NCBI RefSeq assembly: GCF_009176705.1
Contig: NZ_AP021846.1
Span: 2,636,001 to 2,700,000, forward strand
Length of the DNA: 64,000 nucleotides
Source of the DNA: Pseudoalteromonas sp. A25
GTDB lineage: Bacteria; Pseudomonadota; Gammaproteobacteria; Enterobacterales; Alteromonadaceae
Direction of reading: 5' to 3'
Shown here one piece after another: positions 9,834 to 19,887 of the stretch. The notes below the pieces were generated by a model. The model had not been told where the DNA came from. It did no database searches and worked only from the letters and a program-made list of their open reading frames with translations. The position numbers and the translations under genes were made by a program. How positions within the stretch are numbered: position 1 is the stretch's first letter; each line of letters opens with the position of its first letter.

Positions 9834-11072
9834 TTAGAAAATGCGTGTTAATTGAGATTCAATTTCACCGTTTTCTTCTAAAATAGCCAATGTATCATCT
9901 TCAACACTCACCTTAAATTCACCGCTTTCGCAAGGTGACGACTGAGTGCCAGTACATTGCAAACTCTCACCCCAGTAAGAGTAAGTAATAACGAACGATA
10001 GTGTATTGGCATCAAATGTATATTTACCCACCTCATATCCAGCTTCAAAATGCCCTTCTTTATCAAACTCTACTAAATAATACTCACCTTGTGCTGTCAA
10101 AGTCATGTATTGAACTTCGTACTCACTTTCAAGTAACCAAGTCCCAGCAACTGACTCATCACTTACAGAGACATTTGCAATTTTAAGTGGCTCTTCTGAG
10201 TTTGGCGCTAAGACGATATCTCCATCTGATAGAGCAAAATCAAGCGTTAAGTCGTCAGTACATAACTCTCCACGAGGAGCACTACAAAATAGCGCTTCGC
10301 CATCACTGTTACCTGTTGTGTGAAAAGTGACTTGTGTGTCGGTAAGGGTATAGTCGCCATTTTCAACGCCTATCCAACCTGCATCTTCTTGCCACTGCAT
10401 AGCAAGGTATTCATTATTATTGAAAAAATGAAATAATACAGACTCATCTTCGATTTTGTATACACCTGCAAAAGAATCGAATGCAACGCCACCTTGCTGT
10501 AGTGTATTAGTAAAATGTGAAACGGCCTGTTGAGGTGTAATTAACGATTCAACGAAACTATCTTGACCGCCATTTTGTACCAGGTTAACTACATCTGGGT
10601 TTGTCGCAAACTCGTCTAGAGCTAGATTAAAATCAACAGGCACTGCTGTCGCTTTAGCAGTATCAGAAATGGTAATACCATTTTCTGGGTTTGCGTCTGT
10701 ATCCAACGTTTGTAGCAAGCGCAACATATTAACCACATTGGGTGCGTTAACGTTCTCAGTACCGGCAAGAGTTAATGGCGTCACAACACTTTGAGCATTT
10801 ACAGCAGGAAACTCAAGGAGCCCTAATGAGAATGTCACTGTTTCACCATCAGCATATTCAAACTCACCTTGCGCGTTGGTAACACCAGATAAAGTTTGTG
10901 TCTTGTAGTCAATGTTAGCTACGGCACTGTCCAAAAACAGGCCTTTTTTTGTAACGACGACAGGTTGCACAACCTCTTCTTTAACTTCTTCTTTAATCTT
11001 ATCGCTGTCGCTGGAGCACGCAGTCAAAGCAAGTAGCACCGCAGAAATAGAGAGTGTGTTTTTTACATTCAT
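9834..11072 (-). CDS. Secreted lipoprotein of unknown function
   Basis: Starting at 11072, the product begins MNVKNTLSISAVLLALTAC, a lipoprotein signal with Cys19; an in-frame start nine codons upstream would spoil the signal. After an acidic linker (KIKEEVKEEVV) come GLFLDSAVANIDYKT and GEFEYADGETVTFSLG, a pattern found at the N-terminus of several secreted proteins of marine gammaproteobacteria. The rest is beta-rich with paired Cys (FCSAPRGELC, LQCTGTQSSPC). I do not recognise a catalytic domain. Confidence 0.65.
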   Translation of the reverse strand: MNVKNTLSISAVLLALTACSSDSDKIKEEVKEEVVQPVVVTKKGLFLDSAVANIDYKTQTLSGVTNAQGEFEYADGETVTFSLGLLEFPAVNAQSVVTPLTLAGTENVNAPNVVNMLRLLQTLDTDANPENGITISDTAKATAVPVDFNLALDEFATNPDVVNLVQNGGQDSFVESLITPQQAVSHFTNTLQQGGVAFDSFAGVYKIEDESVLFHFFNNNEYLAMQWQEDAGWIGVENGDYTLTDTQVTFHTTGNSDGEALFCSAPRGELCTDDLTLDFALSDGDIVLAPNSEEPLKIANVSVSDESVAGTWLLESEYEVQYMTLTAQGEYYLVEFDKEGHFEAGYEVGKYTFDANTLSFVITYSYWGESLQCTGTQSSPCESGEFKVSVEDDTLAILEENGEIESQLTRIF

Positions 11073-11106
11073 AGTAAGCCGCTCATTAAAAAATATCATA
11101 ATAAAT

Positions 11107-11130
11107 ACCTATAACGCATCGGTTATAGGT
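11107..11130. promoter_or_regulatory. Perfect 9-bp inverted repeat upstream of the lipoprotein gene
   Basis: ACCTATAAC, a 6-base spacer, then GTTATAGGT. It sits about 35-58 bp upstream of the start at 11072, so it could be an operator or a 5-prime hairpin of that transcript. The rest of the 11100-11430 gap shows nothing else. Confidence 0.35.
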
Positions 11131-11430
11131 TACAAAAAGCGGCGAAATAGTAATGAACCAGAAAAAAATCGCAATAGCAGCTCACGACAAAAAATGCACA
11201 AAGCGAAACTATCAATATGTTACAGCAGTATTTCACTGTATATATTTACAAACGTTTACATTGCATATTCCATTCACGCTAGCTGAACCGAATAGCTAAC
11301 CAACCTACATATAGAGTCTTCTGGCTCTATTTTCGCACACCAAAATGAAGCCAAACATAAAGGTGTACGTGCAAAAACACTCAAAACAACTATTTACTTA
11401 TCAACAACAAAAGCAAATATACAGCCACAG

Positions 11431-12294
11431 TTAGTTCGCTGGGCGCAATTGCTCTATAAAGTCTGCACTAACCCAGAATATATCGATATCTCCCTCTTTG
11501 GATACTTTTCGATTGAAGAATAAATACTTACCGTCAGGTGTTACGCTGGCAAGTGCTTCCCATTCATTGGTATTTATCTTATTGCCTAAATTAATTGGTG
11601 TGCCCCATGTGCCATTTTTTTGTTTATAACTAATGTATAAATCAGATCCCCCAAAACCACTCTCTCGGGTACTATCAAAAATGAGGTACGATTCATCGGG
11701 TGCAATAAATGGATGAAAGCTTTTGCCGTTATTAATTTCTTTATTCAGCAACTTGGGGGCTTGATATTGGCCATTCACTCGCTTTGAGTAACGAATATCG
11801 CCAGTCAGGTCGTTTTTAAACTCATCAAAAAATACCGTGCCATTCGCTGAGGCAGATAAACGCATGATCCGCCAAGTATCTAGCGCTTCAGCTAATGGCT
11901 GTAACTCAGACCAGCCGTTTTCAGTGCGCTTTCGATAGCGCTTACCCAAATGCATGATGTCACCATTTGGAGAAAATAACGGTGTGCCATGACGAGGGGA
12001 AAATATACTTTCGTGCCAAACCCCATTTTTACTCTTAAACTCAACAATTTCTTGCTTGTTGCTCTGTTCATTGTTGCGAATATAGTAAAAGGCTGAGAGA
12101 TCAGGCGTAAATACACCACTGACTTCCCATCCATTGGTAGACACGATATCGGGAGCAAACACGGTAGGCGCAGAGCCCGGTGGTATTTGTCCAAGATAAG
12201 GTCCCGTTAAATTTTTATGGGTTACTTCTTTACTAAGCCCATCGAAACTGATTGCCAACAAACACAAAACAAATAGACAACTAATACAACGCAT
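11431..12294 (-). CDS. Secreted TolB/PD40-like beta-propeller protein
   Basis: 287 residues with a signal peptide (about 1-22). Repeats of the type FSPNGDIMHLGKR, IAPDESYLIFDSTRESGFGGSDLYIS and TPDGKYLFFNRK, each about 50-60 residues, mark a WD40-like/PD40 propeller as in TolB and related surface proteins. There are no peptidase residues, so it is a stand-alone propeller, probably binding a protein or carbohydrate outside the inner membrane. Exact partner unknown. Confidence 0.8.
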   Translation of the reverse strand: MRCISCLFVLCLLAISFDGLSKEVTHKNLTGPYLGQIPPGSAPTVFAPDIVSTNGWEVSGVFTPDLSAFYYIRNNEQSNKQEIVEFKSKNGVWHESIFSPRHGTPLFSPNGDIMHLGKRYRKRTENGWSELQPLAEALDTWRIMRLSASANGTVFFDEFKNDLTGDIRYSKRVNGQYQAPKLLNKEINNGKSFHPFIAPDESYLIFDSTRESGFGGSDLYISYKQKNGTWGTPINLGNKINTNEWEALASVTPDGKYLFFNRKVSKEGDIDIFWVSADFIEQLRPAN

Positions 12295-12484
12295 CTTAAT
12301 TTATCCTTACTTTTCAATAAACAAGATCAACAACGTGCGGCGACGCTACACTGAGCTACATATTAAAAAATGTAAGAATAAAAAACCTGATGTCTTGATG
12401 AATTATGTCTGATTTAACGTTGTGGCCACTCATTTTGTAAAACCAAGTGATTAATGGCCTTGCTCGCTCACATTTAAAATCCGG

Positions 12485-12913
12485 CTAGAGAGCGACTTTT
12501 TGCCTTTTGAACAATACAATTAAATAGCCACCTACAGTGATGTCGAAGGAAATACACATAATTGCGTACCAGTTAGGTGCAAAATGAGTGTCAGGCCAGT
12601 ATAAATGCAGTACCACATCCCACACAGGATGAACTAACCAACCGAGCGCTAAAAAGTATCTGCTGTGCGTACGCGACAGCATAACCATTATGCCAAACAG
12701 CAACACGCCCACCGTTTCTATCAAAACCCAAGCAAGCTCAAATGCCAAAACCGCAAAGCCAACATAAATCAGCGATGCGATGATCAACGCATAAGCAAAC
12801 AACGCCATTTTTGACTGCAAAGAGCGAGATTGGCCAAACCGAATCAATATCAGACTCGTTGCAAACCCAAACGCTAACCAAAAAGCCACACTCACTATCT
12901 TGCCCCCATACAA
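12485..12913 (-). CDS. DUF6010-like four-helix membrane protein
   Basis: 142 residues, almost entirely hydrophobic, with about four membrane helices. The conserved-looking LGWLVHPVWDVVLHLYW segment fits DUF6010 membrane proteins (function unknown). It lies 35 bp downstream of the AraC-type regulator on the same strand, so the regulator and this protein are probably one transcript. Confidence 0.65.
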   Translation of the reverse strand: MYGGKIVSVAFWLAFGFATSLILIRFGQSRSLQSKMALFAYALIIASLIYVGFAVLAFELAWVLIETVGVLLFGIMVMLSRTHSRYFLALGWLVHPVWDVVLHLYWPDTHFAPNWYAIMCISFDITVGGYLIVLFKRQKVAL

Positions 12914-12947
12914 AATCTTTCCATTTTACGAATTATAGAGCAATGGA

Positions 12948-14102
12948 TCAGTTATCAGTTTTAGTGAGCTTTACTTGTTTTCTGTACGCTGATGGTGTTA
13001 AGCCTACGGCATTTTTAAATGCCGTATTAAAAGTAGAGCGCGAATTAAACCCTGATTCTAATGACACATCGATAATAGAGCGCTCTGTTGTTGCTAACAA
13101 ATGCTTGGCCTCTGCAACGCGATACTCGTTTATTAGTTGAAAAAAGTTGATCCCTAAGTGCTGGGATAAAGTTTCCGATATATGATTCTCTGACACATTA
13201 ATCGCACTAGATAAGCGGCTCAGAGACAGTTCATTATCACTGAACAAGCGGTCTTGCTGCATGATATTACGTAACTTATCGGCAATGCGCGTCATGCGTT
13301 GCTGATCCAAAATAGCAACCCGCGGCACAGTTCCTGTCTCTTGGGTTTTATGTTCTTCATCTAACACCGGTTGATTTAACGCCAATTGAGCAAAAGCCAC
13401 GAGTAACGCAAATTCAAGTAAAGGGATCGCAACACCTGAGCCAAACCACTTAAAACCAACAAAACCCAAAAAGTACTCAATTGAGTAAAGTGTCCAAGCC
13501 GCCCCCCACAAAAGCAGTATAATACGCAACCAATCTAACGATTTTTTCTCTATGTCAGAAAAGCGCTGCATAAGCTGCTCTCTGTGTTTAGCCTGCAGCA
13601 CATATGCAGCTCTAAAATATAATAACGTGGTACTTAAAAACACCAAGGTGGTAACTAAGCACGTTAAAAGTGCAAACCGATAAAGCTCGGGATCTCGCGT
13701 TGCAGGGTTTGCCAGCGCAAGTTTTTGTTCAGCGCTAAGCAGCAGAGCAAAAGGCATAAAGCTGAGCATAACCAACAGCGGTCCTACGCAAGCGAGTAAA
13801 ATAGACTTGCTGCTTATTGCACTCGAACGCAGTATTAAAGAGCGCGCATAAAAGTAAAAGGCAGGCCCAATAAAAGTAGTTAGTGGTAATTGTAACCCAA
13901 CCAAATTTGGCACATAACGATAGCCACCCGACACTATCATTAAATCGCCAAGGGCATGTATAGAAAACAAAACCAATACAGCCGCCAAAAAGTAACGATA
14001 TTTTTGCAGGTCATCATGACCAAAAATTGTTTGGGAAATCGCTAATCCAGCAACGCCTAACTTGGCAGAAAAAATAATCGTTGGAAATATCGCAATGCTC
14101 AT
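12948..14102 (-). CDS. AraC-family regulator with N-terminal membrane domain
   Basis: 384 residues. The first ~240 contain about seven hydrophobic helices; the C-terminal ~100 are a two-helix-turn-helix AraC/XylS domain (ENHISETLSQHLGINFFQLI and VSLESGFNSRSTFNTAFK, then GLTPSAYRK). This membrane-AraC arrangement is common in Bacteroidetes and marine gammaproteobacteria and is thought to sense membrane or extracellular signals. The likely target is its own operon with the DUF6010-like gene, by proximity only. Confidence 0.85.
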   Translation of the reverse strand: MSIAIFPTIIFSAKLGVAGLAISQTIFGHDDLQKYRYFLAAVLVLFSIHALGDLMIVSGGYRYVPNLVGLQLPLTTFIGPAFYFYARSLILRSSAISSKSILLACVGPLLVMLSFMPFALLLSAEQKLALANPATRDPELYRFALLTCLVTTLVFLSTTLLYFRAAYVLQAKHREQLMQRFSDIEKKSLDWLRIILLLWGAAWTLYSIEYFLGFVGFKWFGSGVAIPLLEFALLVAFAQLALNQPVLDEEHKTQETGTVPRVAILDQQRMTRIADKLRNIMQQDRLFSDNELSLSRLSSAINVSENHISETLSQHLGINFFQLINEYRVAEAKHLLATTERSIIDVSLESGFNSRSTFNTAFKNAVGLTPSAYRKQVKLTKTDN

Positions 14103-14169
14103 AGGTTATCTTATTAATTGTTTGGTTTTTGAGGGCTAGCTTATTTACTCACACGTGACGCTATTAAGA

Positions 14170-14643
14170 TTATACGCGACTTACTTTACAACAAAAGCAG
14201 CCGGGGCTTGCATAATGAAGATGAATATATTCAACGCTCGGGTTAGCGAACGGCACCTGCAGCTTTAATTTAAGCTCAGAGCCTTCACAAATATCGTGAG
14301 CAATCATCATATTTGTTGCGTCGTATGCTCTAATTGACAATAACCTATGCTCTAGCATTTGTGGTACCTCATTGATACCTAACTGTGCAGTTTGGGCAAA
14401 TTCTCTGACGAGAATAGTCCCCATAGCTTTATACGCCGAGTCGACATTGTGATGCCAATAAGGCAAAAACAACACTCGCTCACCGATTTTAGCGTCTTGC
14501 ATAGATACTCTGCATGGATAGCCAGGCTCTTCATCAACAATCATCCACTTCGCATGGCGAGCTGCCAACTCAGTATCATCTAACGCCTTAAACTCGATAA
14601 AATCATCCATTGCTAGCGGAATAAATTGAAAATCCGTTGCCAC
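14170..14643 (-). CDS. DUF1203-like protein
   Basis: 157 residues, soluble. It contains DEEPGYPCRVSMQDAKIGERVLFL, split by its function-unknown family pattern, and ends with YIHLHYASPGCFCCKV, a His/Cys-rich tail that could bind metal. These features match DUF1203, a family of unknown function. The start has a plausible ribosome site (GGAGCAACTAACCTGTG region). It has no obvious partner gene. Confidence 0.7.
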   Translation of the reverse strand: MATDFQFIPLAMDDFIEFKALDDTELAARHAKWMIVDEEPGYPCRVSMQDAKIGERVLFLPYWHHNVDSAYKAMGTILVREFAQTAQLGINEVPQMLEHRLLSIRAYDATNMMIAHDICEGSELKLKLQVPFANPSVEYIHLHYASPGCFCCKVSRV

Positions 14644-14765
14644 AGGTTAGTTGCTCCTCAATTGATATTAACGTCGTTTGCACAATCTAACATGTTGAAA
14701 AAAATAAAAGTAGTAAACTGAGCAATATAGCTTTTTACACAGGCAACAAGCAGTCCAGAACTTAC

Positions 14766-14961
14766 TTAACCTCAGCTATGGATAAGAGTTTTGGTAGTTC
14801 ACAATAGAAACGTTATAACCCCTTCAACATCCAATGATGATATTTCGCTCAATATCAAGGCATTTTCGCGAAGTAATAGCGCGCTATTACAAGTAAAAAT
14901 AACGCAGAGAGTGAGCGAAATAGCTTTATTGGGCAAATTCACTTATGTGCAACTGAGGTTA
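14766..14961. repeat. AACCTCAG MITE, copy 1
   Basis: A non-coding element of about 190 bp with terminal inverted repeats AACCTCAGC / CTGAGGTT and a flanking 4-bp ACTT duplication on both sides. Its interior is about 85-90 percent identical by eye to the element at 27.8 kb. It also contains an internal inverted pair (GATATTTCGCTCA and TGAGCGAAATAG). Confidence 0.75.
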
Positions 14962-14962
14962 C

Positions 14963-16147
14963 TTATCTAATTTGTAAAAACGAATCGACTACGGCAAAAG
15001 TAAAGTCTTGGAATGCCGATTCGCAACGTGAATTTACCCCACAATTTACAAACGCGGTTATACTCACATCCCCATCTGGAATATAAATATTCTGGGTGTA
15101 ATACCCAAATTCAGTGCCGCCGTGGTGATAAAACTTTTTTCCTGCGATTTCTTCAACCCATACACCTAGCCCATAGCGAAACTTAGACGCGCTATAAAAA
15201 CGCGGACCAGATGAAGCCACTAAGTACTGCTCTCCTATCATCTGGTTTCTTACCCAATCACTGATCACTTTATTATTGCGCACTATGGCTCGCAGTAGGT
15301 TCGCCATGTCAATAACACTTGATGCCAGAGGGGCATCGGATGTCGCTGTTGTACCAATGATCTGTTTCATATCTACCCATGTATTCATCGGTATGGGAAA
15401 ATCAGGCTCCTCATCATTAATAAAAAAGCCCGAAGCAAGCGCGGGCTGATGGTCCTCAACGCCTTTTGAGTAACTAGATGTCATACCCAGTGGCTGTAAA
15501 ATCTGACTTCTAATTGCGCTTGCTGGATGAGCCTTTAGCACGTTTTCTAGTATCACTCCTGTCAGTGCATAGCCCGTATTAGAATAAGAAAACCCCTCAG
15601 TTGGTTTAAATTCCGCATCTTGGTTTAGCGCAAAACTCAATGGAAACTCGTCTGTAGTGACTTCGTTTTGCTTTGCGTATTGCGCTTTAAAAAACGCATA
15701 GTCTCCCACATCGTTGTATTCAACAATGCCACTGGTGTGGTTGAGTAACTGCCTTAAGGTCATGTTTTCTGAGTGATGGATTTGTCCGAGTAGCTTTTTG
15801 TCTAAATAACGGCTGATAGGCGCATCCAGATCTAGTAAACGTTGCTGAGCAAGCATGGCCACCAGCAGTGCAGTGAGCTTTTTACCAGCACTCCCATTGG
15901 GGATCACTATATCCGTTGTCATTGGCTGTTTTTGTTGCAAGTCTTTATATCCTGCGCTGCCCAAAAAAAGCCCTTGCTCTGACTCAATATAAAGCACCGC
16001 ACCGGGTATATGCTCTGAAACCAGTTTATCTAGCAAAGGTTGATATGTGGCTTGGTAATTTTGCTGTGTACTTGTATGAGTCCGTGCGATTAGTTGACAT
16101 GACGTCAACAAAACAAGCCATGCAATAATGATTATTCCTTTATTCAC
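14963..16147 (-). CDS. Serine hydrolase, beta-lactamase/class C penicillin-binding fold (lipoprotein)
   Basis: The start is placed at the GTG at 16147 because AAGGA lies 7-8 bases upstream and the product then begins with a lipoprotein signal (VNKGIIIIAWLVLLTSC). Catalytic motifs are S-x-x-K in GSAGKK, Y-x-N in YSNTGY and H-x-G in YHHGGTEFG. The family includes esterases, D-aminopeptidases and class C beta-lactamases; in an environmental species an esterase or peptidase role is as likely as antibiotic resistance. It lies upstream of nothing obvious and is separated from the penicillin acylase gene by a strong terminator. Confidence 0.85.
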   Translation of the reverse strand: MNKGIIIIAWLVLLTSCQLIARTHTSTQQNYQATYQPLLDKLVSEHIPGAVLYIESEQGLFLGSAGYKDLQQKQPMTTDIVIPNGSAGKKLTALLVAMLAQQRLLDLDAPISRYLDKKLLGQIHHSENMTLRQLLNHTSGIVEYNDVGDYAFFKAQYAKQNEVTTDEFPLSFALNQDAEFKPTEGFSYSNTGYALTGVILENVLKAHPASAIRSQILQPLGMTSSYSKGVEDHQPALASGFFINDEEPDFPIPMNTWVDMKQIIGTTATSDAPLASSVIDMANLLRAIVRNNKVISDWVRNQMIGEQYLVASSGPRFYSASKFRYGLGVWVEEIAGKKFYHHGGTEFGYYTQNIYIPDGDVSITAFVNCGVNSRCESAFQDFTFAVVDSFLQIR

Positions 16148-16331
16148 AGGTGCGTCCTTAAAATCGTTATTTCGTATTTCATGCCCAATCAAATCGGCAA
16201 ATAGCTTCAACAGTAATCGTACCACGTATTAAACAACTTTCCCGATATCACGCTCGTTACTTCTGGTACTAATGTTTGTAGCCAAACCATAGTTCATTAA
16301 ACTCATAGACATGATTTGATGAAGCGCTCAC

Positions 16332-16378
16332 AAAAAAGCACCTTGCAGCAGTGCTAAAATGCCCGCTGCTAGGTGCTT
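16332..16378 (-). terminator. Rho-independent terminator of the penicillin acylase gene
   Basis: On the minus strand AAGCACCTAGCAGC pairs with GCTGCAAGGTGCTT and is followed by six T residues, 19 bp after the stop. Confidence 0.85.
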
Positions 16379-16396
16379 GCTAACTATCATGCCAAC

Positions 16397-18862
16397 CTAT
16401 GGGATCAGCTTAATTTGCTCTACCGTGTTCTCGTCAATTAAGTTACTCGAATAAAACAACGGTATGCTCTCATCTGCAGCCCATTGCTGCGCTAGGTTTT
16501 GATAAAAAGAACTACTTGGGTCGCCCGATTGCCCGGGTGCATTCATCACTTTTGAGTTATCCCACTGACCGACATCGATCACCATACGCCATGTGGTACC
16601 AGCCACCGTCGAGAAGTTTCCTGTTAGATTATACGCATGCCAATTGGCATTTACCGTATCCATTGACCCTCCTCTTTTCAGGGTTTGCCAAGGATTAAAG
16701 TAACTGTGATAAGCCTCTGGTAATAGAGGCGTAATCGGATGTACTAACCTAGCCGCATGGCTTTGCCCCCAAGAGGTTGTTAAGTTTGTCGGCTCTGATG
16801 CACACGCCAACAATGTATTTGTTATTAGACTTGTCATCTGCGCTTGAGTTGTTTCATCCGAGCTTAAAAAGGCCGTTTTAACCATATTCAGCAGCACCGC
16901 TTGGTCGCCAAAGCTAGACAAGTCTGCTAGATAAGGAAATGCCTCGTTTGGAGCGAGTGTACTAACAATGGTTGGGCGTAAATAACGATGCCACCACGTA
17001 CTAAAAAAGTTTGCTTGTGTGGATGAGCTTGTCATTTGCTTATCCCATAGCTGCAGGTTGATCAGTAATTGTTGTGCAATCGGGTTGCTAATTTTGGCAA
17101 GAGGGATCGCCTCTACTAGCTCTTTAGCTGGCAGCGATAAGGTATCTGCCTGCAGCGCTAAGCTGTCTGCAATACTGTGTTCGTTGCTCTCATCAAGTAC
17201 TTGCGCTATGCGTCGATAACGGTAATCTCCAGCCCATTCGTACCCCACATGAAACGGCATACTACTTGAAAAATTCATCTCGTTTGCAGACGCAACCCAA
17301 CCTTTTGCAGGATTATGTTGATAAGGTAAAAAGTCGATAGGTAAGCGCCAAAACCACTCATAGTCGCCGTTGCCTGGCACTGGTAACAAACCATCCCAAC
17401 TATCACGAAATGGCACGTAGCCCGCTGTTTTTAAAGCAATGTTACCATCAGTGTCTGCATATACGTGGTTTTCTGATGGGTTTTTAAAAGCCGACAGCGC
17501 AAAGCGATACTCCCACCAGTTTTGTGCCTTTTGATACTCCAAACTTGCTAGATAAGGCACCATCCCGGGCTCTAACCAAGCCGCTCTAATCGCATACAGC
17601 TTATGGTTGATATCGTCACGATAGATAACCGGGCCATGTACCGTAAACTCCAGCTCAACCTCCTCATCAGCTTGGCCTTTTACTGGAATAGACTCAGTTA
17701 TCTTATCTACAGGTTGCCAGTAATGTTGGTATTTGTATGATTGACTGTCACTAGGATTGACATCGTAAAAGTACAAATCTTCTTGGTCAGCCGAAAATAC
17801 CGTAAATCCAAATGCAATATGACCATTATGACCTAAAGACACGCCAGGGATATAGGGCTCCCCTGCGCCAATCACATTCATGGTGTCAGACTTTAAATGC
17901 ACCGCATAACGCCCCGATGGCACCGTATTCACACGGTGTGGATCAGAGGCAAGAATGGCACGACCCGTTGCTGTTTTAGCAGGTGCGATAGCCCAGTTAT
18001 TACTGCCTAACTGTCGCTGTGCACTTGCAGCCAATGCTTCGTTTTCAATTTGCTTTAATAAATGTTTACCCTTTTGGGCGTGAGCAAACGATTGCGATGC
18101 GACTTCTATTTGCTGGTTTGAAAAGCGCACTCCTGACGTTGCTAACGTATACAGCTTAAGTACGTCATCAGGCAGAGTTTCGTAGCTTGCGCCTTTGGGC
18201 ACACTGAGGGTGTGCTCAGGTTCAAGTTTGACTCGCAATGCGTCTAACTCGATACTAAAGTCTCTGATCAATTTTGCCCGCGTGACTTCACTATTTACAT
18301 TGCGACTTAGCCCGTGACTACGAATTTTTAAAATATCGTCTGCATGCCACTTCAGCGGTTGATAACCTAGCAGGGTGAACTCGCTGGGCAAAGGCACTTG
18401 AGCGTCGTTTATCAGATCAATATAGTGATTGATGCCAGCAACAAAATGCTCTAGCGCAGATGCTGCACTATAACCATACTGCCAGCGCTCATGTTCCATA
18501 TTGCCACGAAATAAAAACAACCGGCTGGCTTTATCTTGCTCTATAAAAGCAGGCCCAAACGCCTGTGATAAAAGCCCCAGCCCTTTTCTGCGCCACAAAT
18601 CTATTTGCCACAGTCGCTCTCTGGCAATATTAAACCCTTGTGCAAAATACACATCTTCATCACTGCTGGCGCTGATATGGGCAATGCCATATTTATCGAT
18701 TTGAATGGTCGCGGGCTTACTCAGTTGTGGAGCGGTTAGTTCTGTTGTTTTAAACGAGGATTCATTGGCTTGGAGCATGAATGGCACGAAGCCAACGAGC
18801 ATAAACGCCGTTATTTGAGCCAGACGCCTTCGAGTGGCCCTATTTATAGTTTGTTGTTTCAC
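16397..18862 (-). CDS. Penicillin acylase family protein (Ntn hydrolase)
   Basis: 821 residues with a signal peptide (about 1-33). The predicted autocatalytic site and new N-terminal nucleophile is Ser at about residue 286 in RQLGSNNWAIAP; upstream FAQGFNIARERLWQIDLWRR is the family's alpha-chain hallmark and the beta chain has ILASDPHR. Members are periplasmic heterodimers that hydrolyse amides: penicillins, N-acyl-homoserine lactones or cyclic lipopeptides. AHL or natural-product acylation is more likely than penicillin in a marine bacterium, but substrate cannot be read from the sequence. Confidence 0.9.
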   Translation of the reverse strand: MKQQTINRATRRRLAQITAFMLVGFVPFMLQANESSFKTTELTAPQLSKPATIQIDKYGIAHISASSDEDVYFAQGFNIARERLWQIDLWRRKGLGLLSQAFGPAFIEQDKASRLFLFRGNMEHERWQYGYSAASALEHFVAGINHYIDLINDAQVPLPSEFTLLGYQPLKWHADDILKIRSHGLSRNVNSEVTRAKLIRDFSIELDALRVKLEPEHTLSVPKGASYETLPDDVLKLYTLATSGVRFSNQQIEVASQSFAHAQKGKHLLKQIENEALAASAQRQLGSNNWAIAPAKTATGRAILASDPHRVNTVPSGRYAVHLKSDTMNVIGAGEPYIPGVSLGHNGHIAFGFTVFSADQEDLYFYDVNPSDSQSYKYQHYWQPVDKITESIPVKGQADEEVELEFTVHGPVIYRDDINHKLYAIRAAWLEPGMVPYLASLEYQKAQNWWEYRFALSAFKNPSENHVYADTDGNIALKTAGYVPFRDSWDGLLPVPGNGDYEWFWRLPIDFLPYQHNPAKGWVASANEMNFSSSMPFHVGYEWAGDYRYRRIAQVLDESNEHSIADSLALQADTLSLPAKELVEAIPLAKISNPIAQQLLINLQLWDKQMTSSSTQANFFSTWWHRYLRPTIVSTLAPNEAFPYLADLSSFGDQAVLLNMVKTAFLSSDETTQAQMTSLITNTLLACASEPTNLTTSWGQSHAARLVHPITPLLPEAYHSYFNPWQTLKRGGSMDTVNANWHAYNLTGNFSTVAGTTWRMVIDVGQWDNSKVMNAPGQSGDPSSSFYQNLAQQWAADESIPLFYSSNLIDENTVEQIKLIP

Positions 18863-19109
18863 TGTGTAGTTCTCCTTAACGTGAATGTTTGTGGTTAAAA
18901 TTGGGGTGTTTTTCGTACCATTTTAGGTTACATAAGTTTTATGAAATTAAAATATTCATATTACTGTTTTTTATTTCATCAACCTATTAAACAAAAGTAG
19001 GTACAACCACACCGTTAAGTGTGCAAACATCAACCGTCGGGGTGCATTAAAAAACAGGGTAAAGTCAAAAAGGTGGGCCTACAAAGTGCATCGATGATAT
19101 GCACGCAAA

Positions 19110-19160
19110 TTTTACCTATAAAAAGCAGTGGCTGTTTGTTTGTTTTTGTATAGGTAAAAA
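19110..19160. promoter_or_regulatory. Long inverted repeat, possible terminator
   Basis: TTTTACCTATA and TATAGGTAAAA form an 11-bp stem enclosing a smaller hairpin, just downstream of the minus-strand gene at 19180. It may end that transcript. The rest of the 18863-19179 gap is AT-rich with nothing recognised. Confidence 0.4.
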
Positions 19161-19179
19161 CTACTCACAACCGCACAAC

Positions 19180-19554
19180 TTAGCACTTTAGCGCAAACGG
19201 TGGGCATGCAGTGCCTTGATGGTACTTCAATTGCCAACGCGTATCTGCAAAAATCCAAATTGAACTGCGTTTGGCAAAATCACTAACAACACCTAAACCA
19301 TTAACAAGCGCTGACTGGTATTTTAATAAGTACACGCCTGGTGCCAGTTTAATGCATTCATACTGCTGCGAATGTACACGAGTATTGGCTGGCGACTCTG
19401 CAGCCATCATTTGGAGAATTGAGGTAAAATCATAATGCTGACCAGACACCCCAACTTCCGTAAAACTGCTGTGGAGCAGACGCGCTAAGTCTAATTTACT
19501 CTGACGAATATGATATTGATGCAGTTCAATTTCATGTTTAATTAGAATATCCAT
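19180..19554 (-). CDS. DUF4440 / SnoaL-like (NTF2-fold) protein
   Basis: The start is the ATG at 19554 (GGAGAG 4 bases upstream); a TTG four codons earlier is less likely. The 124 residues begin with HEIELHQYHIRQSKLDLARLLHSSFTEVG and end with IWIFADTRWQLKYHQGTACPP, the opening helix and closing strands of a DUF4440/NTF2-like cone fold. Such proteins bind small ligands or act as simple enzymes; no catalytic pair is evident. It is the first of three small same-strand genes. Confidence 0.75.
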   Translation of the reverse strand: MDILIKHEIELHQYHIRQSKLDLARLLHSSFTEVGVSGQHYDFTSILQMMAAESPANTRVHSQQYECIKLAPGVYLLKYQSALVNGLGVVSDFAKRSSIWIFADTRWQLKYHQGTACPPFALKC

Positions 19555-19620
19555 GCAACTCTCCAAACGTGGTAGCTGACATTTCCTGCTCTTTTTTAAC
19601 GAGGTAACTCACGCCATCAA

Positions 19621-19830
19621 TCAAATGAGCCTGCGCTCTTTGATAAGCACATCAAAATATTGTGAGTCATGTGGCCTGTCATTAATATTGGTAGCAAAGT
19701 CATCTCTGCATCTAGGGTTACAAAACCCAACCGTTAAACCCCGATAATGCGTTAAAGAGTCTAGCTCAACAGGCTTACCAGAGCGAGGGCAAAACTGATT
19801 GATAACCGCTTTATTCGCTAAATAGTCCAC
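19621..19830 (-). CDS. Small Cys-rich protein, YHS/TRASH-like metal-binding
   Basis: 69 residues with GTG start (AGGAA 7 bases upstream). The segment FCPRSGKPVELDSL and then FCNPRCRDDF carries three closely spaced Cys in a YHS/TRASH-like arrangement, suggesting a single zinc or other metal site. Related short proteins are often misnamed glutathione S-transferase. Its function is unknown. Confidence 0.65.
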   Translation of the reverse strand: MDYLANKAVINQFCPRSGKPVELDSLTHYRGLTVGFCNPRCRDDFATNINDRPHDSQYFDVLIKERRLI

Positions 19831-19887
19831 TGGCTGTTTCCTTCTATTCCAAAAAACTGTAACACCAATTGCTAGCTTTATAAGCTA

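Noticed and set aside
14963..18862. Beta-lactam resistance island
   Set aside because: The serine hydrolase and penicillin acylase are broad enzyme families, have separate terminators and no resistance regulator nearby.
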